A stretch of 64,000 bases of DNA from Enterobacter pseudoroggenkampii (GCF_026420145.1 NZ_JAPMLV010000008.1:62001-126000); one strand, 5' to 3'; shown: positions 29,944 to 40,899, numbered from the stretch's first letter. Program-made: numbers and translations. The notes: generated by a model from the letters alone, not told the origin.

Positions 29944-31590
29944 ATGGAAATCTTCTTCACAATACTCATCATGACCCTTGTGGTCTCGCTATCCGGGGTG
30001 GTTACACGCGTACTGCCCTTTCAGGTCCCCCTGCCATTAATGCAAATTGCCATCGGCGCGCTGCTGGCGTGGCCGACGTTTGGCCTGCACGTGGAATTTG
30101 ACCCCGAACTGTTCCTCGTGCTGTTTATCCCACCACTGCTGTTTGCCGATGGCTGGAAAACGCCCACGCGCGAATTCCTTGAGCACGGGCGAGAGATCTT
30201 CGGCCTGGCGCTGGCGCTGGTGGTGGTCACCGTCGTCGGGATTGGTTTTCTGATCTACTGGGCGGTACCGGGCATTCCGTTAATACCGGCTTTTGCGCTG
30301 GCCGCCGTGCTGTCGCCAACCGATGCCGTGGCGCTGTCCGGCATTGTGGGTGAAGGCCGTATTCCGAAGAAAATTATGGGAATTTTACAGGGGGAGGCGC
30401 TGATGAACGACGCCTCCGGCCTGGTTGCCCTGAAGTTTGCCGTGGCCGTTGCGATGGGCACGATGGTCTTTACCGTCGGCGGCGCGACGCTGGAGTTCTT
30501 CAAGGTGGCGATTGGCGGTATTCTCGCGGGCTTCGTGGTGAGCTGGCTGTACGGCCGCTCGCTGCGCTTCCTCAGCCGCTGGGGCGGCGATGAACCCGCT
30601 ACGCAGATCGTACTGCTGTTCCTGCTGCCGTTTGCCTCTTATCTGATTGCCGAACATATCGGCGTGTCGGGCATTCTGGCGGCAGTGGCGGCAGGGATGA
30701 CCATTACCCGCTCCGGTGTGATGCGCCGCGCGCCGCTGGCCATGCGTCTGCGTGCCAACAGCACCTGGGCCATGCTGGAGTTTGTCTTTAACGGCATGGT
30801 GTTCCTGCTGTTGGGTCTGCAGCTGCCGGGCATTATGGAATCCTCGCTGGTGGCGGCCGAAGCCGACCCGAACGTTGAGGTCTGGATGCTGTTTACCGAC
30901 ATCGTGCTGATCTACCTGGCGCTGATGCTGGTGCGTTTCGGCTGGCTGTGGACGATGAAAAACTTCAGCGTCCGTTTCCTGAAGAAAAAGCCGATGGAGT
31001 TCGGCTCGTGGACAACGCGTGAACTGCTGATTGCTTCTTTTGCGGGCGTACGCGGGGCGATCACCCTTGCCGGTGTCCTCTCCATTCCGCTGCTGCTGCC
31101 GACGGGCGACGTCTTCCCGGCGCGCTACGAGCTGGTCTTCCTGGCGGCGGGCGTGATTCTGTTCTCACTGTTTGTCGGCGTGATTATGCTGCCGATTTTA
31201 CTCCAGCATATTGATGCCGGTGATTCGACCCAGCAGCATAAAGAGGAGCGTATTGCGCGGGCGGCTACCGCCGAAGTGGCGATTGTCGCTATCCAGAAAA
31301 TGGAAGAACGTCTGGCCGCGGATGCGGAAGAGAACATCGACAATCAGCTGCTGACGGAAGTGAGTTCCCGCGTGATTGGTAACTTGCGCCGTCGCGCGGA
31401 CGGGCGTAACGACGTGGAAAGCTCGCTGCAGGAGGAGAACCTTGAGCGTCGGTTCCGTCTGGCGGCGCTGCGCTCCGAGCGTGCCGAGCTGTATCACCTG
31501 CGCGCCACGCGCCAGATCAGCAACGAGACGCTGCAAAAGCTGCTGCACGATCTGGACCTGCTGGAAGCGCTGTTGATAGAGAATCAGTAG
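29944..31590 (+). CDS. yjcE: Putative Na+/H+ antiporter YjcE
   Basis: CPA1-type cation/proton antiporter, 548 residues (549 in E. coli). Twelve or so membrane helices occupy the first 420 residues, including LAAVLSPTDAVALSGI and LMNDASGLVALKFAVA with the conserved transport aspartates. A hydrophilic helical cytoplasmic tail of about 120 residues follows. The ion specificity has not been settled. It is followed by a BIME-like repeat. Confidence 0.93.
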   Translation: MEIFFTILIMTLVVSLSGVVTRVLPFQVPLPLMQIAIGALLAWPTFGLHVEFDPELFLVLFIPPLLFADGWKTPTREFLEHGREIFGLALALVVVTVVGIGFLIYWAVPGIPLIPAFALAAVLSPTDAVALSGIVGEGRIPKKIMGILQGEALMNDASGLVALKFAVAVAMGTMVFTVGGATLEFFKVAIGGILAGFVVSWLYGRSLRFLSRWGGDEPATQIVLLFLLPFASYLIAEHIGVSGILAAVAAGMTITRSGVMRRAPLAMRLRANSTWAMLEFVFNGMVFLLLGLQLPGIMESSLVAAEADPNVEVWMLFTDIVLIYLALMLVRFGWLWTMKNFSVRFLKKKPMEFGSWTTRELLIASFAGVRGAITLAGVLSIPLLLPTGDVFPARYELVFLAAGVILFSLFVGVIMLPILLQHIDAGDSTQQHKEERIARAATAEVAIVAIQKMEERLAADAEENIDNQLLTEVSSRVIGNLRRRADGRNDVESSLQEENLERRFRLAALRSERAELYHLRATRQISNETLQKLLHDLDLLEALLIENQ

Positions 31591-31599
31591 CGCTGTTTT

Positions 31600-31670
31600 G
31601 CCGGGTGGCGGCTTCGCCTTACCCGGCCTACGGTTCGAACGTAGGCCCGGTAAGCGCAGCGCCACCGGGC
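31600..31670. repeat. BIME-like pair of inverted REP sequences
   Basis: Two REP-type hairpins in opposite orientation: GCCGGGTGGCGGCTTCGCCT... (31600-31627) and GCCCGGTAAGCGCAGCGCCA... (31645-31670). The inner CTACG/CGTAG arms surround TTCGAA. The pair lies between the convergent yjcE and LysR genes. Confidence 0.85.
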
Positions 31671-31671
31671 A

Positions 31672-32559
31672 CTATTCAGACCGCACCCAAAAACCCTCAC
31701 AACACTGCAGCCACGCCTGCGCGCTCTGCGACAAATACACCCCTTCACGCCAGATCATCCCCAACTGCCAGTGTAGATCGCTCTCCAGCGGGATCCAGCG
31801 CAGCGTGTTTTTATCCAGACGCTCGCAAATCGGCTGCGGCAGAATGGCAATCCCCACGCCGGCCTGCACCATCGCCGCCAGGAAATCCCACTGCCCGCTG
31901 CGCACCGCAATGCGTGGCTTCACGTTATGCTGGTTAAACAGCGTCATCAGCTGGCGGCTGAGGGCGAAGTCTTCGTTGTAGATCAGCAGAGGGTGCTCGC
32001 CGAGCAGTTCAGGCTTCACCGACTCCCTCTTCAGCCAGTCGCCGGAGCGGGGCACCAGCACGCACAGCGGGTGGCTAAAGAGCGGAAGCGTCGCCAGGCC
32101 GCTCTCTTCCTCAACGGGGAGGGCGGTCATTGCTACGTCGAGCTCGCCGTTGGTGACGGCCTGCTGGACGGTTAACCCACCAAACTCCGAAATCTTCAGC
32201 TCTACGCCGGGATAACGCTGGCGAAACAGGCTGATCGGCCCGGCCATCATCATGCCGACCATCGGGGGAATGCCGAGGCGAAGCACCCCTTTGGTCAAAT
32301 GGTTTATATCGTCCAGCTCCGCTTCCAGCTGGCGGAACTCCGCCAGAATCGCCAGCCCGCGTTCGAACACCACGCGTCCGGTGTCGGTCAGCAGCAGCTT
32401 GCGCCCGTCGCGGATCAGCAGGGTACAGTTCAGTTCATCTTCGAGGTTTTTCAGCATCTTGCTGATAGTGGGTTGGGTGACAAACAACTTCTCCGCTGCG
32501 CGGGTAAAACTTTGCTGACGAACCACTTCGACAAAATAGCGCAGCGTTCTTATGTCCAT
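31672..32559 (-). CDS. LysR-family regulator divergent from cidA/cidB
   Basis: 295 residues with an N-terminal winged HTH (SFTRAAEKLFVTQPTISKMLKNLE at about 17-40) and a periplasmic-binding-protein-like effector domain from about 90. The divergent placement against a CidA/LrgA-CidB/LrgB pair matches CidR-type regulators, which activate cidAB on weak-acid or overflow metabolites in Gram-positives. The local function is inferred from that context alone; the acetate genes actP-yjcH-acs lie just beyond. E. coli K-12 has yjcF in this interval. Confidence 0.8.
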   Translation of the reverse strand: MDIRTLRYFVEVVRQQSFTRAAEKLFVTQPTISKMLKNLEDELNCTLLIRDGRKLLLTDTGRVVFERGLAILAEFRQLEAELDDINHLTKGVLRLGIPPMVGMMMAGPISLFRQRYPGVELKISEFGGLTVQQAVTNGELDVAMTALPVEEESGLATLPLFSHPLCVLVPRSGDWLKRESVKPELLGEHPLLIYNEDFALSRQLMTLFNQHNVKPRIAVRSGQWDFLAAMVQAGVGIAILPQPICERLDKNTLRWIPLESDLHWQLGMIWREGVYLSQSAQAWLQCCEGFWVRSE

Positions 32560-32600
32560 GATTATTCCTCGAAACTATACCTTTGATGATTTTAATTCAT

Positions 32601-32629
32601 TTCAGTCCATACCGTGCGCTCACTATACT
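32601..32629 (+). promoter_or_regulatory. Candidate sigma-70 promoter of cidA/cidB
   Basis: TTCAGT (32601-32606) and TATACT (32624-32629) are separated by 17 bases, ending 32 bases before the cidA start in the gap shared with the LysR gene. Confidence 0.5.
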
Positions 32630-32661
32630 GGCGCCTCGTCTCATTTTTGAGGAAAACCCCC

Positions 32662-33072
32662 ATGGCCGTGGCGTTAAGCCGTGTTACGCCTGCCGTTGTT
32701 CAACGACTCCAGGTCCCGCTTCAGGTACTGCTCTACGCGGGGCTGTTTGTTTTTGCCGAATATCTTGTCGGTTGGCTCCACCTGCCGCTGCCTGCCAACC
32801 TGGTGGGGATGCTGCTGATGCTGACGCTTATTCTGTGTCGCGTGATCCCCCTTAACTGGGTGCGCGCCGGGGCGCGCTGGCTGTTGGCGGAAATGCTGCT
32901 GTTCTTTGTCCCCGCCGTGGTGGCGGTGGTGAACTATGCGCAGCTGCTGATGGTAGACGGCTGGCGAATCTTTGCGGTGATCGCGCTGAGTACGTTGATG
33001 GTGCTGGGGACGACCGCCTGGGTGGTGGATAAAGTCTACCGCTTTGAAATCAGCAGGCACAAACATGACTAA
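32662..33072 (+). CDS. CidA/LrgA-family holin-like protein
   Basis: 136 residues from ATG 32662 (MAVALSRVTPAVVQ), with TGAGGAAA upstream. Four hydrophobic helices and the family motif LHLPLPANLVGMLLML are present. CidA/LrgA proteins resemble holins and work with CidB/LrgB proteins; proposed roles are murein hydrolase control, cell death, and transport of small metabolites such as pyruvate. A longer frame from 32614 would overlap the promoter. The stop overlaps the cidB start by eight bases. Confidence 0.82.
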   Translation: MAVALSRVTPAVVQRLQVPLQVLLYAGLFVFAEYLVGWLHLPLPANLVGMLLMLTLILCRVIPLNWVRAGARWLLAEMLLFFVPAVVAVVNYAQLLMVDGWRIFAVIALSTLMVLGTTAWVVDKVYRFEISRHKHD

Positions 33073-33754
33073 CTTTCAGATCAGCGTCTTGTGCCTGATT
33101 GCGACGCTCGGGATCTACTTTGCCAACAAGCGGCTGTATCGTCGTTTTCACGCCCTGCCGCTGATGCCGCTGGTCTTCACGCCGATCCTGCTGGTGCTGA
33201 TGCTGGTCTTTGGCCACATTTCCTGGCAGAACTACATTGGCGAATCCCACTGGCTGCTGTGGCTGCTCGGCCCGGCGACCATCGCCTTTGCCGTGCCCGT
33301 TTACGACAACCTGGCGATTATCAAACGCCACTGGATGTCGCTCAGCGCAGGGGTGATCACCGCCACGGTGGTCGCGGTCTGTAGCTCCGTCTGGCTGGCG
33401 AGACTGTTTACGCTGCCCGATGAAATTCAGCGCAGCCTGGCCGTGCGCTCGGTGACCACGCCGTTTGCGCTGGCGGCGGCAAAACCGCTCGGCGGGCAGC
33501 CGGACCTGGTGGCGCTGTTTGTGGTGGTGACGGGCGTCTTTGGGATGGCGGTGGGCGATATGCTGTTCCTGCGGCTTTCCATTCGCGAAGGCATGGCGAA
33601 AGGGGCAGGGTTCGGCGCGGCGTCGCACGGCGCGGGCACGGCACGGTCCTATGAGCTGGGGCAGCAGGAGGGCGTTGTCGCGAGCCTGGTGATGATGCTG
33701 TCGGGCGTGGTGATGGTGCTGGTTGCACCGCTGGTGGCGTGGGTGATGTTTTAA
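33065..33754 (+). CDS. CidB/LrgB-family membrane protein
   Basis: 229 residues from ATG 33065 (MTNFQISVLCLIATLG), overlapping the cidA end. Several membrane helices are present, with the LrgB block SVTTPFALAAAKPLGGQPDL and the ASHGAGTARSYE motif intact. It probably forms a two-component membrane system with the CidA-like protein. It ends before a strong hairpin. Confidence 0.83.
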   Translation: MTNFQISVLCLIATLGIYFANKRLYRRFHALPLMPLVFTPILLVLMLVFGHISWQNYIGESHWLLWLLGPATIAFAVPVYDNLAIIKRHWMSLSAGVITATVVAVCSSVWLARLFTLPDEIQRSLAVRSVTTPFALAAAKPLGGQPDLVALFVVVTGVFGMAVGDMLFLRLSIREGMAKGAGFGAASHGAGTARSYELGQQEGVVASLVMMLSGVVMVLVAPLVAWVMF

Positions 33755-33755
33755 G

Positions 33756-33780
33756 CTCCCCGGCCAGAATGGCCGGGGAG
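33756..33780. terminator. GC-rich hairpin between cidB and actP
   Basis: CTCCCCGGCCA (33756-33766) pairs perfectly with TGGCCGGGGAG (33770-33780), with a three-base loop. No T run follows on either strand, so it may be a Rho-assisted or RNA-protecting element between convergent genes. Confidence 0.6.
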
Positions 33781-33786
33781 AAAGGC

Positions 33787-35747
<1,961 letters not shown>

Positions 35748-35784
35748 CACAGAGTTCTCCAGAGGTAAGGTTGGTTTGTTTTAT

Positions 35785-35867
35785 CCCCTCTCCCCTATGG
35801 GGAGAGGGTGAGGGTAGGAAGGTGCGGTCTGATGCCCTCACCCCGGCCCTCTCCCACGGGGAGAGGG
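35785..35867. repeat. Dispersed CCCTCTCCC palindromes, inverted pair, copy 2
   Basis: Two copies in opposite orientation: CCCCTCTCCCCTATGGGGAG... with tail (35785-35814), and CCCTCACCCCGGCCCTCTCC... (35835-35867). They lie inside the acs-yjcH-actP operon, between acs and yjcH, and could affect relative expression or mRNA stability. Confidence 0.85.
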
Positions 35868-35875
35868 AGAAAAGA

Positions 35876-37834
35876 TTACGATGGCATTGCGATGGCCTGC
35901 TTCTCTTCGAGCAGTTTTTCCACCACGCCAGGATCCGCGAGCGTTGAGGTATCACCGAGGTTGCTGGTGTCCCCTGCCGCGATTTTGCGCAAGATACGAC
36001 GCATAATTTTGCCGGAGCGGGTTTTCGGCAGCGAGTCGGTCCAGTGCAGCACGTCCGGAGTTGCCAGCGGGCCAATCTCTTTACGCACCCAGTTGCGCAC
36101 CTCAGCGTAGAGCTCTGGCGATGGCTCTTCCCCGTGGTTCAGGGTGACATAGGCGTAAATCGCCTGGCCTTTGATGTTGTGCGGAATACCGACAACGGCG
36201 GCTTCGGCAATCTTCGGATGCGACACCAGCGCTGATTCAATCTCCGCGGTACCCAGACGGTGGCCGGAGACGTTCAGCACGTCGTCCACGCGCCCGGTTA
36301 TCCAGTAATAGCCATCTTCGTCACGACGCGCGCCGTCGCCGCTGAAGTACATGTTTTTAAAGGTCGAGAAGTAAGTCTGCTCGAAGCGATCGTGATCGCC
36401 GAACAGGGTACGCGCCTGACCCGGCCAGGAGTCTGTGATCACCAGGTTGCCTTCGGTGGCGCCTTCCAGCGGGTTGCCTTCATTATCCACCAGCGCAGGC
36501 TGCACGCCGAAGAACGGACGGGTCGCGGAACCGGCCTTCAGTTGCGTGGCGCCCGGCATCGGGGTGATCATAAAGCCGCCGGTTTCGGTCTGCCACCAGG
36601 TGTCCATCACCGGGCATTTCTCGTTGCCGATTTTCTTCCAGTACCACTCCCAGGCTTCCGGGTTAATGGGCTCGCCCACGGAACCGAGGATGCGCAATGA
36701 AGAGCGGTCGGTGCCTTCGATGGCTTTGTCGCCTTCCGCCATTAATGCGCGGATCGCCGTTGGCGCGGTGTAGAGAATATTGACCTGGTGCTTATCGACC
36801 ACCTGGCACATACGCGCCGGGGTCGGCCAGTTGGGTACGCCCTCAAACATCAGCGTTGTTGCGCCACAGGCCAGCGGGCCGTACAGCAGGTAGCTGTGTC
36901 CGGTGACCCAGCCCACGTCGGCGGTACACCAGTAGATGTCGCCCGGATGGTAGTCGAAGACGTATTTGAAGGTGGTGGCCGCATAGACCAGATAGCCGCC
37001 GGTGGTGTGCAGTACGCCTTTTGGCTTACCGGTGGAGCCGGAGGTATAAAGAATGAACAGCGGATCTTCTGCGTTCATCTCTTCCGGCTGATGCTGGTCG
37101 CTCGCTTTTTCAATCAGGTCGCTCCACCACAGGTCGCGCCCCTCGTGCCAGTCGATTTTGCCGCCGGTACGCTTAAGGACGATGACGTTGCTGACCGTTT
37201 TGACGTTCGGGTTTTTCAGCGCTTCGTCGACGTTTTTCTTAAGTGGGATGCCGCGTCCGGCGCGCACGCCTTCATCGGCGGTGATCACCAGTTTTGAACT
37301 TGAATCGACAATACGACCCGCAACCGCCTCTGGTGAGAACCCGCCAAAAATCACTGAGTGAATTGCACCGATGCGCGCGCAGGCCAGCATGGCCACCGCC
37401 GCTTCCGGCACCATCGGCATATAGATAGCGACCACGTCGCCTTTTTGAATGCCTTTTTCCAGCAGAACGTTGGCGAAGCGGCACACGTCACGGTGCAGCT
37501 CTTTATAGGTAATATGTTTGCTCTGCGAGGCGTCATCGCCTTCCCAGATAATCGCCGTCTCATTCCCACGCTCGGCAAGGTGACGATCAAGGCAGTTCGC
37601 CGCCAGGTTCAGGGTGCCATCTTCATACCATTTAATGGAGACATTGCCGGGCGCAAAGGAGGTGTTCTTCACCTTCTGATAAGGTTTGATCCAGTCAAGG
37701 ATATGGCCCTGCTCACCCCAGAAGGTGTCCGGGGCGGTGATAGATTGCTGATATTTCTCGTGGTACTGCTCCGGGGTGATCAGGCAACGGTCCGCAATAT
37801 TTGCGGGAATGTCATGTTTGTGGATTTGGCTCAT
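35876..37834 (-). CDS. acs: Acetyl-CoA synthetase Acs
   Basis: AMP-forming enzyme converting acetate, ATP and CoA to acetyl-CoA, 652 residues. The adenylate-forming signature [14 protein letters not shown] is near 265, and the C-terminal [11 protein letters not shown] near 605-614 carries the lysine (609 in E. coli) inactivated by acetylation. AAGGAGA precedes the start. It heads the acs-yjcH-actP operon. E. coli acs is CRP- and IHF-dependent; the 422-base upstream region presumably carries such control. Confidence 0.97.
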   Translation of the reverse strand: MSQIHKHDIPANIADRCLITPEQYHEKYQQSITAPDTFWGEQGHILDWIKPYQKVKNTSFAPGNVSIKWYEDGTLNLAANCLDRHLAERGNETAIIWEGDDASQSKHITYKELHRDVCRFANVLLEKGIQKGDVVAIYMPMVPEAAVAMLACARIGAIHSVIFGGFSPEAVAGRIVDSSSKLVITADEGVRAGRGIPLKKNVDEALKNPNVKTVSNVIVLKRTGGKIDWHEGRDLWWSDLIEKASDQHQPEEMNAEDPLFILYTSGSTGKPKGVLHTTGGYLVYAATTFKYVFDYHPGDIYWCTADVGWVTGHSYLLYGPLACGATTLMFEGVPNWPTPARMCQVVDKHQVNILYTAPTAIRALMAEGDKAIEGTDRSSLRILGSVGEPINPEAWEWYWKKIGNEKCPVMDTWWQTETGGFMITPMPGATQLKAGSATRPFFGVQPALVDNEGNPLEGATEGNLVITDSWPGQARTLFGDHDRFEQTYFSTFKNMYFSGDGARRDEDGYYWITGRVDDVLNVSGHRLGTAEIESALVSHPKIAEAAVVGIPHNIKGQAIYAYVTLNHGEEPSPELYAEVRNWVRKEIGPLATPDVLHWTDSLPKTRSGKIMRRILRKIAAGDTSNLGDTSTLADPGVVEKLLEEKQAIAMPS

Positions 37835-38256
37835 GGCTTTTTTTCTCCTTGTAAGATGTTAATAATATGTCGCAAAAACGTTAATTGTAGGGGCTTTACA
37901 AGCTTTGTTTAGTATTTGGGCTACAGATCACGCATTGTTTGAAGAGTATGAAAAATGAGCGAATGAAACTTTGAAGGAAAATAATTTATGCTGACGATTA
38001 TTCACATTTATGTTTAAAAAAGCGTTTTTATAACAAAAGGTTATTTATAAGAAGTAGAACAAACTCCCGTCATCGTCGCTTTTGTGAGTGAAACGCGTCG
38101 TTCTTTAAGGCTTGCGCAACAGGTCGCGCAAATGATACTCATACGCCGCGTTAAAAAATCCCATAAACCAACGCAACACAATTCATACCCTTTCAGTATG
38201 TCTCCATATTCATGCAGTTTGCGTGAATAAGGCGCTCATTGAGGAAGTCAGTTTCT
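37835..38256. other. 422-base regulatory region between acs and gltP
   Basis: Shared upstream region of the divergent acs and gltP genes. It is AT-rich with no convincing gene. In E. coli K-12 the nrfABCDEFG cluster lies between these genes; nothing of it remains here. CRP-like half sites (CGTGATC on the minus strand near 37930, TTGTGAGTGA near 38082) are suggestive only. Confidence 0.6.
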
Positions 38257-39570
38257 ATGAAAAACGTTAAAGTCAGCCTTGCCTGGCAGATCTTAATCGC
38301 CCTTGTGCTGGGCATCTTGCTGGGCAGTTACCTTCACTATCACAGCGACAGCCGCGAATGGCTGATTGCGAACCTGCTCTCTCCGGCAGGGGATATCTTT
38401 ATTCATCTGATCAAGATGATTGTGGTACCGATTGTGATCTCGACGCTGGTGGTCGGTATTGCGGGCGTCGGCGATGCGAAGCAGTTAGGTCGTATTGGTG
38501 CGAAAACCATTATCTATTTCGAAGTGATCACTACGGTGGCGATCATTCTCGGTATCACCCTGGCGAACGTGTTCCAGCCGGGTTCCGGGATTGATATGTC
38601 GCAACTGGCTACGGTGGATATTTCGAAATACCAAAGTACGACCGCCGACGTGCAGAGCCACGCGCACGGCCTGATGGGCACTATCCTGTCGCTGGTGCCG
38701 ACCAACATCGTGGCGTCGATGGCGAAGGGCGAGATGCTGCCGATTATCTTCTTCTCGGTGCTGTTTGGTCTGGGGCTCTCTTCTCTGCCGGCGACGCACC
38801 GCGAGCCGCTGGTCACCGTGTTCCGCTCTATCTCCGAAACCATGTTTAAAGTGACCCACATGGTGATGCGCTACGCGCCGGTAGGGGTGTTTGCGCTTAT
38901 TGCCGTCACCGTGGCGAACTTCGGTTTTGCCTCCCTGTGGCCGCTGGCGAAGCTGGTGATCCTGGTGCACTTCGCCATCCTGTTCTTCGCGCTGGTGGTG
39001 CTGGGGATCGTGGCACGTCTGTGCGGGCTGAGCATCTGGATCCTGATTCGTATCCTGAAAGATGAGCTGATTCTGGCCTACTCCACGGCAAGCTCTGAGA
39101 GCGTGCTGCCGCGTATTATTGAGAAGATGGAAGCCTACGGCGCGCCAGCGTCGATCACCAGCTTCGTGGTGCCGACCGGTTACTCCTTTAACCTGGATGG
39201 TTCGACGCTGTACCAGAGTATCGCCGCTATCTTTATTGCGCAGCTGTACGGCATTGACCTGTCGCTGTGGCAGGAGATCGTACTGGTTCTGACGCTGATG
39301 GTGACGTCCAAAGGTATTGCTGGCGTTCCGGGCGTTTCGTTCGTGGTGCTGCTGGCAACGCTTGGCAGCGTCGGTATTCCGCTCGAAGGTCTGGCATTTA
39401 TCGCCGGTGTGGACCGTATCCTCGACATGGCGCGTACGGCGCTGAATGTGGTGGGCAATGCCCTGGCGGTGCTGGTTATCGCCAAGTGGGAGCACAAATT
39501 CGATCGTAAAAAGGCGCTGGCGTATGAACGCGAAGTGCTGGGTCGTTTTGATAAGACGGCTGACCAGTAA
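38257..39570 (+). CDS. gltP: Glutamate/aspartate:proton symporter GltP
   Basis: Inner-membrane DAACS-family importer of glutamate and aspartate, 437 residues, the E. coli length. ATG 38257 (MKNVKVSLAWQIL) has TGAGGAAG upstream; the in-frame codon at 38239 falls before it. The serine-rich re-entrant motif YSTASSESVLPRI and the substrate-binding GYSFNLDGSTLYQ stretch are intact. It is followed by a BIME-like repeat. Confidence 0.96.
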   Translation: MKNVKVSLAWQILIALVLGILLGSYLHYHSDSREWLIANLLSPAGDIFIHLIKMIVVPIVISTLVVGIAGVGDAKQLGRIGAKTIIYFEVITTVAIILGITLANVFQPGSGIDMSQLATVDISKYQSTTADVQSHAHGLMGTILSLVPTNIVASMAKGEMLPIIFFSVLFGLGLSSLPATHREPLVTVFRSISETMFKVTHMVMRYAPVGVFALIAVTVANFGFASLWPLAKLVILVHFAILFFALVVLGIVARLCGLSIWILIRILKDELILAYSTASSESVLPRIIEKMEAYGAPASITSFVVPTGYSFNLDGSTLYQSIAAIFIAQLYGIDLSLWQEIVLVLTLMVTSKGIAGVPGVSFVVLLATLGSVGIPLEGLAFIAGVDRILDMARTALNVVGNALAVLVIAKWEHKFDRKKALAYEREVLGRFDKTADQ

Positions 39571-39578
39571 CATCCTAA

Positions 39579-39647
39579 GCCCGGTGGCGCTGCGCTTACC
39601 GGGCCTACGGGTTTTGTAGGCCGGGTAAGGCGAAGCCGCCACCCGGC
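39579..39647. repeat. BIME-like pair of inverted REP sequences
   Basis: GCCCGGTGGCGCTGCGCTTA... (39579-39604) and GCCGGGTAAGGCGAAGCCGC... (39620-39647) are inverted REP hairpins, nearly the reverse complement of the pair at 31600-31670. They lie between convergent gltP and yjcO. Confidence 0.85.
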
Positions 39648-39650
39648 ACT

Positions 39651-40325
39651 TTACTCCCCGCTTAACGCATCAAACTCTTCGCATCCCGTATCAAACCCTT
39701 CAGTGCAGCTCAGGTTCAACCAGTACAGTGCTTTCTGCTTATTTGGCGTGATAAAGCCTTTCTCGCCCTGCCTGAACAACATCCCCGCCCAGTACTCGGC
39801 GTAGCCCGTACGCGAAAGGGCTGAACTCCGCTTGAACCACGAGGCGGCCTGCACGTCATCCTGCGCCACCTCTACGCCGTTGGCATAAATCAGCCCCAGC
39901 AGCAGTTGCGCATCGACCGCAGAGTCGCTGTCGATATCTTCGGTTGCCGTTTGCAGCAGTCTGATGGCCTGGGGGTAGTCAGTTTTACCGGCCTGAGTGT
40001 TGACCAGCACGCGTGCCAGCATGATCGCGCCGCGTTTGCTGCCAGCAATGTTTGCCTGTTGCGCCAGGGCTTTGGCCTGTGCGTAATCGCCCTGCGTAAA
40101 AAGGATTTGCGACAACAGAGCCATGGCGTCAACATCGCCGCCTTTTGCGGCTTTCTCGGCCCACAGCGCGGCCTGCTTGCTGTCGCCGGAGCTGAAGTAC
40201 GTATCAGCAAGATAATACTGGGCACGTGCATCGCCGGCTTCCGCCTGCTTCTGATACTGGCTGCCTATCTCATCCGCGCGGGCGAAGGACGTTAAAAACA
40301 CTAACAACAGAAAAATGGATTTCAT
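39651..40325 (-). CDS. yjcO: YjcO, Sel1-repeat periplasmic protein
   Basis: 224 residues (229 in E. coli). A short signal peptide (MKSIFLLLVFLTSFARA) is followed by TPR-like Sel1 repeats such as AGDARAQYYLADTYFSSGD and DAQLLLGLIYANGVEVAQDD. The C-terminal CTEGFDTGCEEFD contains two cysteines that may form a disulfide. Its function is unknown; Sel1 proteins usually scaffold interactions. Confidence 0.9.
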   Translation of the reverse strand: MKSIFLLLVFLTSFARADEIGSQYQKQAEAGDARAQYYLADTYFSSGDSKQAALWAEKAAKGGDVDAMALLSQILFTQGDYAQAKALAQQANIAGSKRGAIMLARVLVNTQAGKTDYPQAIRLLQTATEDIDSDSAVDAQLLLGLIYANGVEVAQDDVQAASWFKRSSALSRTGYAEYWAGMLFRQGEKGFITPNKQKALYWLNLSCTEGFDTGCEEFDALSGE

Positions 40326-40416
40326 GGATTCTTATCATCTGGGTACACGCCGCGCAGTATAATCGCGGGCGCAAAAGAAAAAAATGGGTGCATTAAGACC
40401 CCAGCATCCTACAAGC

Positions 40417-40440
40417 CGGGCGGAACCGTTGTTCCGCCCG
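40417..40440. terminator. Hairpin downstream of the hok-like gene
   Basis: CGGGCGGAAC (40417-40426) pairs perfectly with GTTCCGCCCG (40431-40440) around CGTT. It is placed to end or fold the 3' part of the hok mRNA on the minus strand. Confidence 0.6.
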
Positions 40441-40446
40441 CAGAGG

Positions 40447-40599
40447 TTAGCCTGCGACGCAGGCTAATTTCGCCGCCACCTCCTGATGTTCACTCTTTAT
40501 TGTGAGCTCGCAGAGCTTCCCGCGAGTAATAAAGGTAAATATCACTATCGTCAGGCAGATAATAAAGACGATGCCTAACGCAGTTTTTAATGGCGTCAT
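40447..40599 (-). CDS. Hok/Gef-family toxin, 50 residues
   Basis: A small gene starting at ATG 40599 with AAGGAG 9 bases upstream. The product begins MTPLKTALGIVFIICLTIVI and has one membrane helix (about 7-24), then the Hok signature R-x-x-LCE (RGKLCEL) and EVAAKLACVAG. Cysteines at 15, 30 and 47 include the conserved Hok pair. Hok proteins depolarise the inner membrane. The upstream leader contains the stem-loops and the antisense promoter of hok/sok loci, so this looks like a complete type I toxin-antitoxin locus. E. coli K-12 lacks it between yjcO and fdhF, to my knowledge. Confidence 0.88.
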   Translation of the reverse strand: MTPLKTALGIVFIICLTIVIFTFITRGKLCELTIKSEHQEVAAKLACVAG

Positions 40600-40611
40600 G
40601 CCTTTTACTCC

Positions 40612-40640
40612 TTGTCAAAAAAAGAATAAGAGGCTACTCT
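40612..40640 (+). promoter_or_regulatory. Promoter of the Sok-like antisense RNA
   Basis: TTGTCA (40612-40617) and TACTCT (40635-40640) are separated by exactly 17 bases, on the strand opposite hok and just upstream of its ribosome site, where sok promoters lie in known loci. Confidence 0.65.
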
Positions 40641-40645
40641 CAACC

Positions 40646-40702
40646 TGTTGGGAGTTGAGGGAGTAGCCTCGGGTAAATGAAAATTTCCCGGGGCTTTCTA
40701 CT
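40646..40702 (+). ncRNA. Sok-like antisense RNA
   Basis: The predicted antitoxin RNA starts about seven bases after the -10. It is complementary to the hok leader and ends in a GGG-AAAT/ATTT-CCC hairpin (40671-40689) followed by GGGGCTTTCTACTTT. This closely resembles the end of plasmid R1 Sok, and the length (about 57 bases) is near the 64 of R1 Sok. Ends are estimated. Confidence 0.65.
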
Positions 40703-40746
40703 TTCTGTCCCTCAACAATGCTCAAGACAGAAAGTCTTAAGCACCC

Positions 40747-40780
40747 GCCGCACATCTTATCCCTCTGAATTAAAATGCAA
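40747..40780 (-). promoter_or_regulatory. Candidate hok mRNA promoter
   Basis: On the minus strand TTGCAT (40780-40775) and TAAGAT (40759-40754) are 15 bases apart. The transcript would start near 40747, just before GGGTGCTTAAGACTTTCTGT, which resembles the 5' end of R1 hok mRNA. The spacing is short, so this is tentative. Confidence 0.4.
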
Positions 40781-40872
40781 AGATGTAATTCTTTTTCGCG
40801 AGAATTACATTATTTCTGCGAGCCGCTTTCCAGAATAATAATTGATATTATTGATAAGCCAACTGGAAATAA

Positions 40873-40899
40873 AAAGGGAGTGAATATTTCACTCCCTTT
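40873..40899 (-). terminator. Terminator after fdhF
   Basis: A 12-bp perfect stem (AAAGGGAGTGAA, 40873-40884, with 40888-40899) with a three-base loop is followed on the minus strand by TTTTTATTT. Confidence 0.88.
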
